Shown here piece by piece: positions 8,342 to 15,638 of a stretch of 64,000 nucleotides of DNA. The DNA is from Streptomyces avermitilis MA-4680 = NBRC 14893. GTDB taxonomy: Bacteria; Actinomycetota; Actinomycetes; Streptomycetales; Streptomycetaceae. The DNA is taken from NCBI RefSeq assembly GCF_000009765.2, contig NC_003155.5, positions 7,068,001 through 7,132,000 of the forward strand. Direction: 5' to 3'. Positions within the stretch are counted from its first letter, which is position 1; each line of letters begins with the position of its first letter. Under the pieces are notes generated by a model. It was not told where the DNA came from. It made no database searches and saw nothing but the letters and a program-made list of their open reading frames with translations. A program made the translations under genes and the position numbers.

Positions 8342-9796
8342 ATGACATCCATGCTCCGAGCCGCCGCCACCGAAGACAGCCGTACTACGACCAGCCGTGC
8401 CGCACCGCCCGCCTGGGTGGTGGTCGCGCTCGCCTGCGCCGGACAGTTCCTCGTCGTCCTCGACGTGTCCGTCGTGAACGTGGCGCTGCCGTCGATGCGC
8501 GCCGACCTGGGGCTGAGCGCTCCGGGACTCCAGTGGGTGGTGAACGCGTACGCGATCGCCTTCGCGGGGTTCATGCTGCTCGGCGGGCGGGCCGGCGACC
8601 TGTACGGACGCAACCGCACGTTCCTCGCCGGGCTCGCCCTGTTCACGCTCGCGTCCCTCGGCGGCGGTCTCGCCCAGGAGGGCTGGCAACTGCTGGTCGC
8701 CCGGGCCGTGCAGGGGCTGGGGGCGGCGGTGCTCGCACCCGCCACGCTGACGCTCGTCACCTCCGCCGTCCCGGAGGGCGCCGCACGCGCACGCGCCATA
8801 GCGACCTGGACCGCGGTCGGCGCGGGCGGGGGCGCGGCGGGCGGGCTCGTCGGCGGGCTGCTCGTGGACGGCCTGACGTGGCGGTGGGTGCTGCTGATCA
8901 ACGTGCCGGTGGGCGCGGTCGTCCTGGCGGGGGCCGCGCGGTGGCTGCCGGAGAGCCGGGCCCGTGACGGGCGACGCCTCGACCTGCCCGGCGCGCTGCT
9001 GGTGACGGCGGGCCTGGCGACCCTCGCGTACGGGATCGTGCAGACGGAGGCGGAGGGCTGGACGGCCGCCGCGACGCTCGTACCGCTGTGCGCCGGGCTC
9101 GCGCTGATCGGGCTCTTCCTGGCGGTCGAGGCGCGGACGAAGGAACCGCTGATGCCGCTGAAGCTGCTGGGCCGGCGGCCGGTGGCGTCGGCGAACGTCG
9201 CCATGTTCGTGAACGGCTCCGCGATGTTCTGCATGTGGTTCTTCATGACGCTGTACGCGCAGAACGTCCTCGGCTACACGCCGCTGGGCGCCGGGCTCGC
9301 GCTGGTGCCGAGTTCGCTGGCCGTGCTGCTGGGGGCGAAGCTGGCGCCGCGTCTCATGCCGGTGGTGGGGCCGCGCAATGTGGCCGCGCTCGGCACGCTG
9401 GTGGCGGCGGCCGGGTTCGGGTGGCAGTCGACGATGACGGCGGACGGGACGTACGCGACCGCGATCATGTTTCCCGGGATCCTGATGATGCTGGGCGGGG
9501 GCCTCGGGGCGACGACGCTCGCCTCGCTGGCGACGTCCGGGGCGTCGCCGATGGACGCCGGGCTGGTGTCTGGGCTGATCAACACGTCGCGGACGATGGG
9601 CGGTTCGCTCGGTCTCGCGGTCATGTCGACGATCGCGGCGGCCCGCACGGGAAGCCGCGGGTCGGCACAGGCCCTGACGGAGGGCTACGCACTCGCGTTC
9701 CGCACGGGGGGATGCGTGCTGCTCGGCGGGGCGCTGCTGATGCTGCTGTGGCTGCCGCGGTCGACGGTGGTGACGGGGTCGACGGGGGCTCGCTGA
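8342..9796 (+). CDS. DHA2-family MFS drug exporter
   Basis: A 484-residue, 14-helix transporter of the EmrB/QacA type. It has LDVSVVNVALPSM in helix 1, the loop motif GGRAGDLYGRNR, and the antiporter region GAGGGAAGGLVGG in helix 5. It should export a hydrophobic compound using the proton gradient. The start at 8342 follows GAGAG; the second Met at 8351 is possible. It converges on the response-regulator gene with about 50 bp between the stops. It lacks the C-terminal extension of the DHA2 protein at 5034-6785. The inverted repeat at 8253-8274 may control it. Substrate unknown. Confidence 0.88.
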   Translation: MTSMLRAAATEDSRTTTSRAAPPAWVVVALACAGQFLVVLDVSVVNVALPSMRADLGLSAPGLQWVVNAYAIAFAGFMLLGGRAGDLYGRNRTFLAGLALFTLASLGGGLAQEGWQLLVARAVQGLGAAVLAPATLTLVTSAVPEGAARARAIATWTAVGAGGGAAGGLVGGLLVDGLTWRWVLLINVPVGAVVLAGAARWLPESRARDGRRLDLPGALLVTAGLATLAYGIVQTEAEGWTAAATLVPLCAGLALIGLFLAVEARTKEPLMPLKLLGRRPVASANVAMFVNGSAMFCMWFFMTLYAQNVLGYTPLGAGLALVPSSLAVLLGAKLAPRLMPVVGPRNVAALGTLVAAAGFGWQSTMTADGTYATAIMFPGILMMLGGGLGATTLASLATSGASPMDAGLVSGLINTSRTMGGSLGLAVMSTIAAARTGSRGSAQALTEGYALAFRTGGCVLLGGALLMLLWLPRSTVVTGSTGAR

Positions 9797-9846
9797 GCCG
9801 ACGGACGGTGGCGCGCACGCCCCCGCTACTCCCGGCGGGGGGCTCG

Positions 9847-10488
9847 CTACAACCACCCCTGCTGCCGCGCCTCCCGCATCGCCTCCATGCGGTTGCGGGT
9901 GCCCGTCTTGCCGATGGCGGAGGAGAGGTAGTTGCGGACGGTGGACTCGGACAGGCGCAGCTTGGCCGCGATGTCGGCGACGGTCGCGCCGTCCACGGAC
10001 GCCTTGAGGACGTCGCACTCACGGGCGGTGAGCGGATTGGGCCCGGCGCTGAGCGCGGCCGCGGCGAGCGCGGGGTCGATCACGGTCTCCCCGGTGAGCA
10101 CGCGCCGGATCGCGGCGGCCAGGTCCTCCACGGGCCCGTCCTTGACGAGGAACCCGGCGGCCCCGGCCTCCATGGCCCGGCGCAGATACCCGGGCCGCCC
10201 GAAGGTGGTGAGGATCAGCACCCGGCACCCGGGCGCCTGCTCCCGCAGCTCGGCCGCCGCTTCGAGCCCGCTCATCCCCGGCAGCTCGATGTCGAGGAGC
10301 GCCACGTCCGGCCGGTGAGCGAGGGCCGCGTCGACGATCGCGTCCCCCGCGCCCACCTGAGCCACGACCTCGATGTCCTCCTCCAGACCGAGCAACAGGG
10401 CAAGGGCGCCACGCATCATGCCTTGGTCCTCGGCGAGCAGCACCCGGACGGACTTGGCGGGCCGGTGGTCCTGCGGCATCTCGTTCAC
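9847..10488 (-). CDS. NarL/LuxR-family response regulator
   Basis: A 213-residue regulator (210 if the ATG at 10479 is used). The receiver domain has the acidic pair in LLAEDQ, the phospho-acceptor Asp in VALLDIEL near residue 57-60, and Lys in FLVKDG near residue 108. A LuxR-type helix-turn-helix occupies the last 65 residues (LTARECDVLKAS, then VADIAAKLRLSESTVRNYLS). It starts 23 bases after the kinase stop, so it is the partner of that kinase. The start is uncertain because neither the GTG nor the ATG has a strong ribosome site. Its targets cannot be read here. Confidence 0.88.
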   Translation of the reverse strand: MNEMPQDHRPAKSVRVLLAEDQGMMRGALALLLGLEEDIEVVAQVGAGDAIVDAALAHRPDVALLDIELPGMSGLEAAAELREQAPGCRVLILTTFGRPGYLRRAMEAGAAGFLVKDGPVEDLAAAIRRVLTGETVIDPALAAAALSAGPNPLTARECDVLKASVDGATVADIAAKLRLSESTVRNYLSSAIGKTGTRNRMEAMREARQQGWL

Positions 10489-10511
10489 GGGGCAAGCGTA
10501 GGGCGCGCACG

Positions 10512-11885
10512 TCACGCGAGTTGTTCCCGCTCCGACACCTCCGTAGCGCCCCGCGCACCCGCCCCGCCCGAGTCGGCCTCCGTGCTCGCCGACTCCGCGT
10601 TCGCCGGTTCCCTGTCCGCCAACTCTCCGTTCGCCGACTCCGCGTTCGCCGGCTCCGTCGCGTCCACCGGGAGTTCCGCGGTGACCAGGAAGCCGACCCT
10701 CGGGGCCCGGCCCGCCTCCAGTGAGCCGCCTGCCGCCGCCAGACGCTCGGTCAGTCCTTTGAGGCCCGTGCCGCCGAGACCCTCCAGGGGCTCGGACACC
10801 GTGGCGCCCGTGCCGTTGTCCGTGATCTTCAGACGGACGCGGTCCGGGGTGCCGTCGACCGTGATCTCGCAGCGGGTGGCGTCGCTGTGGCGGACGACGT
10901 TGGTGACCGCCTCGCGGACCACCCAGCCGAGCAGTGCCTCCGTCTGGGGCGTGAGCGGTGGGCCGGACCGGCGGACCACGGGGTCGACGCTCGCCGCGGA
11001 CAGGGCCGAGCGGGCCCCGTCCAGGTCCGTGGTGAGGCTGCCCTCGCGGTAGCCCGTCACGGCCTCGCGGATCTCCGTCAGCGCCTGACGGCCGACGGAC
11101 TCGATGTCGGTCACCTGGAGCAGCGCCGCCTCCAGGTCGCGGTGGGCCAGCCGGCGGGCCGCCTCCGACTTCACGACGATCACGGAGAGCGTGTGGCCGA
11201 GCAGGTCGTGCAGATCGCGGGAGAAGCGCAGACGTTCCTTCTCGACGGCGCGCCGGGCCAGTTCCTCGCGGGCCGCGCGCAGCTCCCGTACCGCCTCGGA
11301 GAGGGAGAGGATCGCCGCCGTGACCGCGGTGGACAGGAAGGTGGCGTACCCGATGCCGACCGCGCCCCAGCCGTCCCGGAACCCGGCTATGGTCCCCGCC
11401 AGCGCGCTCAGGGCGAACGCGAGCTTCGGGAGCGTCCTGCCCCGGGTGACCGCGCCGACCGCCAGGCCGAGCAGCGGGAAGAAGTACAGCCAGCTGCCGC
11501 CGTAGCCGATCCCGAGCCCGCTGGTGATCGCCAGCATCGCGACGAGCACCCAGCGGGTCGCGGGCGCGTCCCGCTTCTCCTTCACGAAGGCGCGGAACAC
11601 CACGGAGATGTAAAGGGAGTTGAAGGCGAGCAGACCCATCCCGCCGATCCACGGGTTCGGGGTCGTGCCCTGCAGAAGGTTGGAGAACGCGCCCATGCCC
11701 ATCAGCAGCCACGGCAGCAGGGCGAAACCGCTGTGCGGCGGACCCATCTCCTCGGGGGCCGGCTCCCCGGACTTCCGCCGGGCCCGGAAGGCGGCGCGCC
11801 GGGGCGGCCACGCCTCCTTCCAGGCACGCCGCGCCTCCCGCACCTCGTGGATGCGGCAGGTCATCGGATCGCTGTTCCCGGTCAT
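10512..11885 (-). CDS. DesK-like sensor histidine kinase with repetitive C-terminal tail
   Basis: A 457-residue kinase. About five hydrophobic helices fill residues 50-175. The HisKA_3 box follows (FSRDLHDLLGHTLSVI, phospho-His in RDLHD), then the ATPase domain with VVREAVTNVVRH and the glycine box GLGGTGLKGL. After the domain ends (AELPVDATEP) there is an acidic tail of about 45 residues with imperfect ANAES/ADREP repeats; the DNA repeats too. Helix-only sensing parts suggest it detects membrane state. It precedes and probably co-expresses the response regulator. The start at 11885 is the only clear one. Confidence 0.88.
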   Translation of the reverse strand: MTGNSDPMTCRIHEVREARRAWKEAWPPRRAAFRARRKSGEPAPEEMGPPHSGFALLPWLLMGMGAFSNLLQGTTPNPWIGGMGLLAFNSLYISVVFRAFVKEKRDAPATRWVLVAMLAITSGLGIGYGGSWLYFFPLLGLAVGAVTRGRTLPKLAFALSALAGTIAGFRDGWGAVGIGYATFLSTAVTAAILSLSEAVRELRAAREELARRAVEKERLRFSRDLHDLLGHTLSVIVVKSEAARRLAHRDLEAALLQVTDIESVGRQALTEIREAVTGYREGSLTTDLDGARSALSAASVDPVVRRSGPPLTPQTEALLGWVVREAVTNVVRHSDATRCEITVDGTPDRVRLKITDNGTGATVSEPLEGLGGTGLKGLTERLAAAGGSLEAGRAPRVGFLVTAELPVDATEPANAESANGELADREPANAESASTEADSGGAGARGATEVSEREQLA

Positions 11886-12121
11886 CTCTGCTCCCCGTTC
11901 CCCGTTCCCCGTCGCCGTTCCCCGCCCCTGCTCCCCGTCCGCCGCCCCCGCTCCCCGTCCCCTGTCGCGCCGTCCGCGCGACGCGGCGGACGCGTCCCCG
12001 GTGTCCCCGTGGGTTTCGTCATGGGTACGACGCTACGAGCCGGGAGGCGGGGGCGGCAGATGCGCTTGTACGGAATCCGCCGGGACAAATGTCATGGGTG
12101 CCGGAACCCGCGCGCCGCGAT
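11886..12121. other. intergenic, C-rich low-complexity stretch
   Basis: The divergent region between the kinase and the MaoC operon. 11886-11990 is a run of imperfect CCCCGTTCCCC / CCGCTCCCCGTCC repeats. A 68-codon open frame on the minus strand across it (11882-12088) is Arg/Gly-rich and is not believed. The operators for the MaoC operon follow it. Confidence 0.5.
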
Positions 12122-12136
12122 CTGACATGGTGTCAG
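12122..12136. promoter_or_regulatory. operator-like palindrome CTGACATGGTGTCAG
   Basis: The third example in the window of CTGAC-N5-GTCAG (others at 3863 and, with one change, 6933), 158 bp before the MaoC start. The arms match perfectly; the spacer differs. Confidence 0.55.
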
Positions 12137-12184
12137 GAGCCTTCACAAGTAATGGGCGCTGGGCTATACAAGGGGTCGCCGTAC

Positions 12185-12198
12185 TGGAACGCGTTCTA
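12185..12198. promoter_or_regulatory. KstR-box-like operator TGGAACGCGTTCTA
   Basis: It matches TnnAACnnGTTnnA exactly and differs by one spacer base from the site before the thiolase. It lies 96 bp upstream of the MaoC start codon, a normal promoter position. It is followed directly by a second short palindrome, TTCTAGAA. Confidence 0.7.
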
Positions 12199-12226
12199 GA
12201 ACAGGCGGGTTCCCCGGCCCAGTGAC

Positions 12227-12268
12227 GACCTCGGTGCGGCCGACGGTGCGGACGGCCGCACCGAGGTC
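12227..12268 (+). promoter_or_regulatory. 15-bp leader hairpin upstream of MaoC operon
   Basis: GACCTCGGTGCGGCC (12227-12241) pairs perfectly with GGCCGCACCGAGGTC (12254-12268), with a 12-nt loop, and is followed by TT. It lies between the KstR-type box and the ribosome site. It could be an attenuator, a transcript stabiliser or a terminator for upstream read-through. Confidence 0.5.
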
Positions 12269-12293
12269 TTACGCACTAGTGATCAGGAGCCCC

Positions 12294-13151
12294 ATGCCCA
12301 TCGACGCAGCCAAGGCCGTCGCCGCGGAACCCCGGTCCGCCGAGATCTCCTGGGACCACAAGGACGTACTGCTCTACCACCTGGGCCTCGGCGCGGGCAT
12401 CCCGGCGACCGGCCCCGACGAGCTGCGCTACACCCTGGAGTCCCGGCTGCACGTGCTGCCCAGCTTCGCCACCGTCGCGGGCGCCGGCTCACCCGGCGTG
12501 ATCGGCGGCCTGTCCATGCCCGGCGTCGACGTCGACCTCGCCCGCGTTCTGCACGGCGGCCAGACCGTCGAGCTCCACCGCCCGATCCCGGTGACGGGCA
12601 CGGCGAACGCCACCTCGCGCATCGCGGCCGTCTACGACAAGGGCAAGGCCGCCATCCTGGTCATGCGCACCGAAGTCTCCGACGCCGAGGGCCCGTTGTG
12701 GACGAACGACGCCCAGATCTTCGTCCGCGGAGAGGGCGGCTTCGGCGGCGACCGGGGCCCGTCCACACGCCTCGAACCGCCGGTGGATGAGCCCACCGCC
12801 GTGGTCGAGCGGCCGATCCGCGAGGACCAGGCCCTGTTGTACCGCCTGTCCGGCGACTGGAACCCGCTGCACGCCGACCCCGAGTTCGCGAAGCTCGCCG
12901 GGTTCGACCGGCCCATCCTGCACGGATTGTGCACCTACGGCATGACGCTCAAGGCGGTCGTCGACACCCGCCTCGCCGGGGATGTGACCCGCGTCCGCTC
13001 CTACCGCACGCGCTTCGCCGGGGTCGTCTTCCCCGGCGAGACGCTGCGCATCCGCATGTGGCAACGGGACGGCCAGGTCCAGGTCTCGGTGACGGCCGTC
13101 GAGCGGGACGACGCCCCCGTGCTGGCCGACACCGTCGTCGCCCACTCCTGA
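12294..13151 (+). CDS. MaoC-family enoyl-CoA hydratase 2 (ChsH3/Hsd4B-like)
   Basis: A 285-residue double hot-dog protein. The C-terminal hot-dog carries the hydratase-2 signature YRLSGDWNPLHADPEFA followed by FDRPILHGLCTYG, which supplies the catalytic Asp and His. Length and layout match the (R)-specific enoyl-CoA hydratase found beside steroid-catabolism genes in mycobacteria. It hydrates trans-2-enoyl-CoA in beta-oxidation. The ATG at 12294 follows AGGAGC. It is first of three genes in one direction, 44 bp before the alcohol dehydrogenase, behind a KstR-type box. Steroid versus ordinary branched-chain substrate cannot be decided here. Confidence 0.85.
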   Translation: MPIDAAKAVAAEPRSAEISWDHKDVLLYHLGLGAGIPATGPDELRYTLESRLHVLPSFATVAGAGSPGVIGGLSMPGVDVDLARVLHGGQTVELHRPIPVTGTANATSRIAAVYDKGKAAILVMRTEVSDAEGPLWTNDAQIFVRGEGGFGGDRGPSTRLEPPVDEPTAVVERPIREDQALLYRLSGDWNPLHADPEFAKLAGFDRPILHGLCTYGMTLKAVVDTRLAGDVTRVRSYRTRFAGVVFPGETLRIRMWQRDGQVQVSVTAVERDDAPVLADTVVAHS

Positions 13152-13195
13152 GCCCGGTACGTCCGTACGTCCGTACACCCGAGGGGAGCCGCACC

Positions 13196-14272
13196 ATGCG
13201 CGCAGCCGTACTGCACGAGATCGGCCAGGACAAGCTCGAAGTCCTCGACGACGTCGAGTCGGTGGGCTTCGGGCCCGGCAGGGTGAGGATCCGGGTGCGG
13301 GCCACCGGACTGTGTCACTCGGACCTGTCCGCGATGAGCGGCGTACTGCCGCAGCCCGCGCCGTTCGTACCCGGGCACGAGGGCGCCGGCGAGATCGTCG
13401 AGGTCGGCGAAGGCGTCAGCCACCTGAAGCCCGGCGACCGGGTCGTCGTGTGCTGGCTGCCCGCCTGCGGGGTCTGTCCCGCCTGCAAGCGCGGCCAGAG
13501 CCAGCTGTGTCTGGCCGGGTTCATGAACGCGGGCACGCCCAACTTCAGGCGCCCCGGCGGTGATGTCTTCGGCTTCGCGGGCACCGGCACCTTCGCCGAG
13601 GAGGTCGTCGTCGACGCGGGCAGCGCCGTGCCGATCCCGGACGACGTGCCCTTCGACATCGCCGCCCTCATCGGCTGCGGGGTGACCACGGGACTGGGCG
13701 CCGCCCTCAACACCGCGGACGTGGCGGCCGGTTCGTCGGTCGCCGTCATCGGCTGCGGCGGCGTCGGCATCTCCGCCGTCCAGGGCGCCCGCCTCAAGGG
13801 CGCGGCCGAGATCGTCGCCGTCGACCCGGTCGCCTCCCGCCGTGAGTCCGCGCTCAGGTTCGGTGCCACGCAGGCGGTGTCGCCGGACGAGCTGGCCGCG
13901 GCCAAGCAGGCGGTGACCGGCGGCGAGGGCTTCGACTACGTCTTCGAGGTCGTCGGCAGGTCGGCCACGGCCCGGACCGCGTACGAGAACACCCGGCGCG
14001 GCGGCACACTCGTCGTCGTCGGCGCGGGCGCGCTGGACGACTTCCTCCAGCTCAACATGTTCGAGCTGTTCTTCGACGAGAAGCGGATCCTGCCCTCGAT
14101 GTACGGCGGCGGCGACGTGCTGCGCTCGTACGAACGGACCATCGCGCTGTGGCGTGCCGGACGCATCGACCTGGAGGGCCTGATCACCCACCGGGTGCCG
14201 CTCGCCGAGATCAACGAGGCCCTCGACCAGATGCGGACGGGCACCGCCCTGCGTACCTGCATCGAGATCTGA
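13196..14272 (+). CDS. zinc-dependent alcohol dehydrogenase (class III-like MDR)
   Basis: A 358-residue medium-chain dehydrogenase. Catalytic-zinc ligands are C40 (TGLCHSD) and H61-E62 (PGHEGAG). The structural-zinc loop has the four cysteines of CGVCPACKRGQSQLC. The NAD-binding site is IGCGGVGISAV. It oxidises a primary or secondary alcohol with NAD. A GAGGGGAG ribosome site precedes the ATG at 13196. It is the middle gene of the MaoC operon, so it may act on a hydroxyacyl or side-chain alcohol intermediate. Substrate unproven. Confidence 0.88.
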   Translation: MRAAVLHEIGQDKLEVLDDVESVGFGPGRVRIRVRATGLCHSDLSAMSGVLPQPAPFVPGHEGAGEIVEVGEGVSHLKPGDRVVVCWLPACGVCPACKRGQSQLCLAGFMNAGTPNFRRPGGDVFGFAGTGTFAEEVVVDAGSAVPIPDDVPFDIAALIGCGVTTGLGAALNTADVAAGSSVAVIGCGGVGISAVQGARLKGAAEIVAVDPVASRRESALRFGATQAVSPDELAAAKQAVTGGEGFDYVFEVVGRSATARTAYENTRRGGTLVVVGAGALDDFLQLNMFELFFDEKRILPSMYGGGDVLRSYERTIALWRAGRIDLEGLITHRVPLAEINEALDQMRTGTALRTCIEI

Positions 14273-14307
14273 CCCGCATTCGACCGCCACCACCGCTAAG
14301 GACCCTG

Positions 14308-15282
14308 ATGTCACTGCCACTTGAGGGGCTGACCGCGATCGTCACCGGCGCGGGGCGCGGGCTCGGCCGGGCCGAGGCACTGGAACTCGCCCGGCTGGGC
14401 GCCGTCGTCGTCGTCAACGACTACGGGCAGCCCGGACGGGACGGCTCCGGCGCGGCGTCGGGCACGCCCGCCGAGGAGGTCGCCGCCGAGATCCGCGCGG
14501 CGGGCGGCCGGGCCGCCGCCCACACCGGGGACGTCGCCGACCACGAACAGGCCCGTGCACTGGTCGAGTTGACGGTCGCCGAGTTCGGAAAGCTGGACAT
14601 CCTGGTCAACAACGCGGGCATCCTGCGCGACCGGATGATCTTCTCGATGTCCGAGGACGAGTGGGACTCGGTCGTCCGGGTGCACCTCAAAGGGCACTTC
14701 AACACGACCCACTTCGCGTCCGTGCACTGGCGAGCACGCTCCAAGGCGGCCGACGGGCCCGTGTACGGACGGATCGTGAACACCTCGTCGGAGGCGTTCC
14801 TGGCGGGCTCGGCGGGCCAGCCCAACTACGCCGCGGCGAAAGGCGGGATCGTCGGGCTGACCACGTCCACGGCCCTGGCGCTCGCGAAGTACGGCGTGAC
14901 GGCGAACGTCATCTGCCCGCGCGCCCGGACCCGTATGACGGAGGACGTGTTCGCGGGTTTCGCGGAACCCGATGAAGGGCTGGACCCGCTCGCGCCCGCA
15001 CATGTCGCCCCGCTCGTCGGCTACTTGGCCTCGCCGGCCGCCGCGGGCGTCAACGGGCAGCTGCTCGTCGTGCATGGCGGCATGGTCGCGATCGTCGAAC
15101 GGCCGCGGGTGGCAGCCAAGTTCGACACCAAGCAGGACACGTTCACCTACGACGAACTGGATGCGCTGCTCACCCCGCACTACGCGGACCGGCCGAAGGG
15201 CGAGACGTTCGCCGCGGTGGAGGTGCTGGGGCTCAGGCGGGGCCGGGACGCCGCGGTTTCCCCGGCCTCGCCGGGTCGCTGA
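14308..15282 (+). CDS. SDR-family 3-hydroxyacyl-CoA dehydrogenase (Hsd4A / HSD17B4-like)
   Basis: A 324-residue short-chain dehydrogenase, longer than a plain SDR and of the multifunctional-enzyme-2 N-domain type. The cofactor loop is TGAGRGLG near residue 14. The insertion NDYGQPGRDGSG before the first helix is typical of the peroxisomal HSD17B4 group. NNAGILRD, the catalytic Ser in VNTSSEA and Tyr/Lys in YAAAKGG are all present. The usual NPGAxT loop reads CPRARTRM here. It would oxidise the (3R)-hydroxyacyl-CoA made by the MaoC hydratase. Last gene of the operon, 35 bp after the dehydrogenase. Confidence 0.85.
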   Translation: MSLPLEGLTAIVTGAGRGLGRAEALELARLGAVVVVNDYGQPGRDGSGAASGTPAEEVAAEIRAAGGRAAAHTGDVADHEQARALVELTVAEFGKLDILVNNAGILRDRMIFSMSEDEWDSVVRVHLKGHFNTTHFASVHWRARSKAADGPVYGRIVNTSSEAFLAGSAGQPNYAAAKGGIVGLTTSTALALAKYGVTANVICPRARTRMTEDVFAGFAEPDEGLDPLAPAHVAPLVGYLASPAAAGVNGQLLVVHGGMVAIVERPRVAAKFDTKQDTFTYDELDALLTPHYADRPKGETFAAVEVLGLRRGRDAAVSPASPGR

Positions 15283-15297
15283 GCGGCCGTCCGACGG

Positions 15298-15330
15298 TCG
15301 AGCAGGAGGGAGCGATACCCCCCTGCTCGA
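15298..15330 (+). terminator. hairpin terminator after the MaoC operon
   Basis: TCGAGCAGGAGGG (15298-15310) pairs with CCCCCCTGCTCGA (15318-15330) with one mismatch and a 7-nt loop, 16 bases after the SDR stop codon. Confidence 0.7.
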
Positions 15331-15353
15331 GCCGGGTCTTCCTCCGCGTGCCA

Positions 15354-15439
15354 TGAGTCAGTACAGGTGCTGACTCGATACAGGTGCTGACTCGATACAG
15401 GTACTGACTCAGTACCTGGGCTGACTCAGTGCCAGGGGT
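15354..15439. repeat. five 17-bp tandem repeats (TGACTCGATACAGGTGC type)
   Basis: Units begin at 15354, 15371, 15388, 15405 and 15422, each starting with TGA(G/C)TC. The outer units contain the inverted pair GAGTCAG / CTGACTC. There are no spacers, so this is a short minisatellite and not a CRISPR. Confidence 0.85.
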
Positions 15440-15590
15440 CCGCCTGGTAGTCGGACGGCTTGCGGTGCCGGCCGCGAGGGGTTGCCTCGTCGTCCTGTGC
15501 GGAGACCGGACCCCGGTGCCGGCCGTGGCCGTGATCTGCGGCTTCCTGAGCCTCGGGCAGCGGTGGACAGGTGGTGCTGGTGTCGTTCAT
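15426..15590 (-). CDS. possible small protein with two GRHR motifs
   Basis: A 54-codon open frame. It begins MNDTSTTCPPLPEAQ and contains GHGRHRGP and RGRHRKPS, ending QADPWH. About 80 percent of codons end in G or C, as expected of a real Streptomyces gene, and neighbouring frames lack a sensible start. It lies 48 bp after the stop of the 443-residue gene on the same strand. No ribosome site is visible before the ATG, which lowers confidence. Its stop codon falls in the 17-bp repeat array. Function unknown. Confidence 0.4.
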   Translation of the reverse strand: MNDTSTTCPPLPEAQEAADHGHGRHRGPVSAQDDEATPRGRHRKPSDYQADPWH

Positions 15591-15638
15591 AGGAAGTGTT
15601 CACCCCGTCAACAAGATCCTTCGTACAGCCGGGTGAGT

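Noticed and set aside
11882..12088. 68-codon minus-strand gene before the histidine kinase
   Set aside because: Encoded by CCCCGTTCCCC-type repeats; Arg/Gly-rich and without homology features.
15354..15439. Possible CRISPR array
   Set aside because: The 17-bp units are contiguous without spacers, there are only five, and no cas gene is near.
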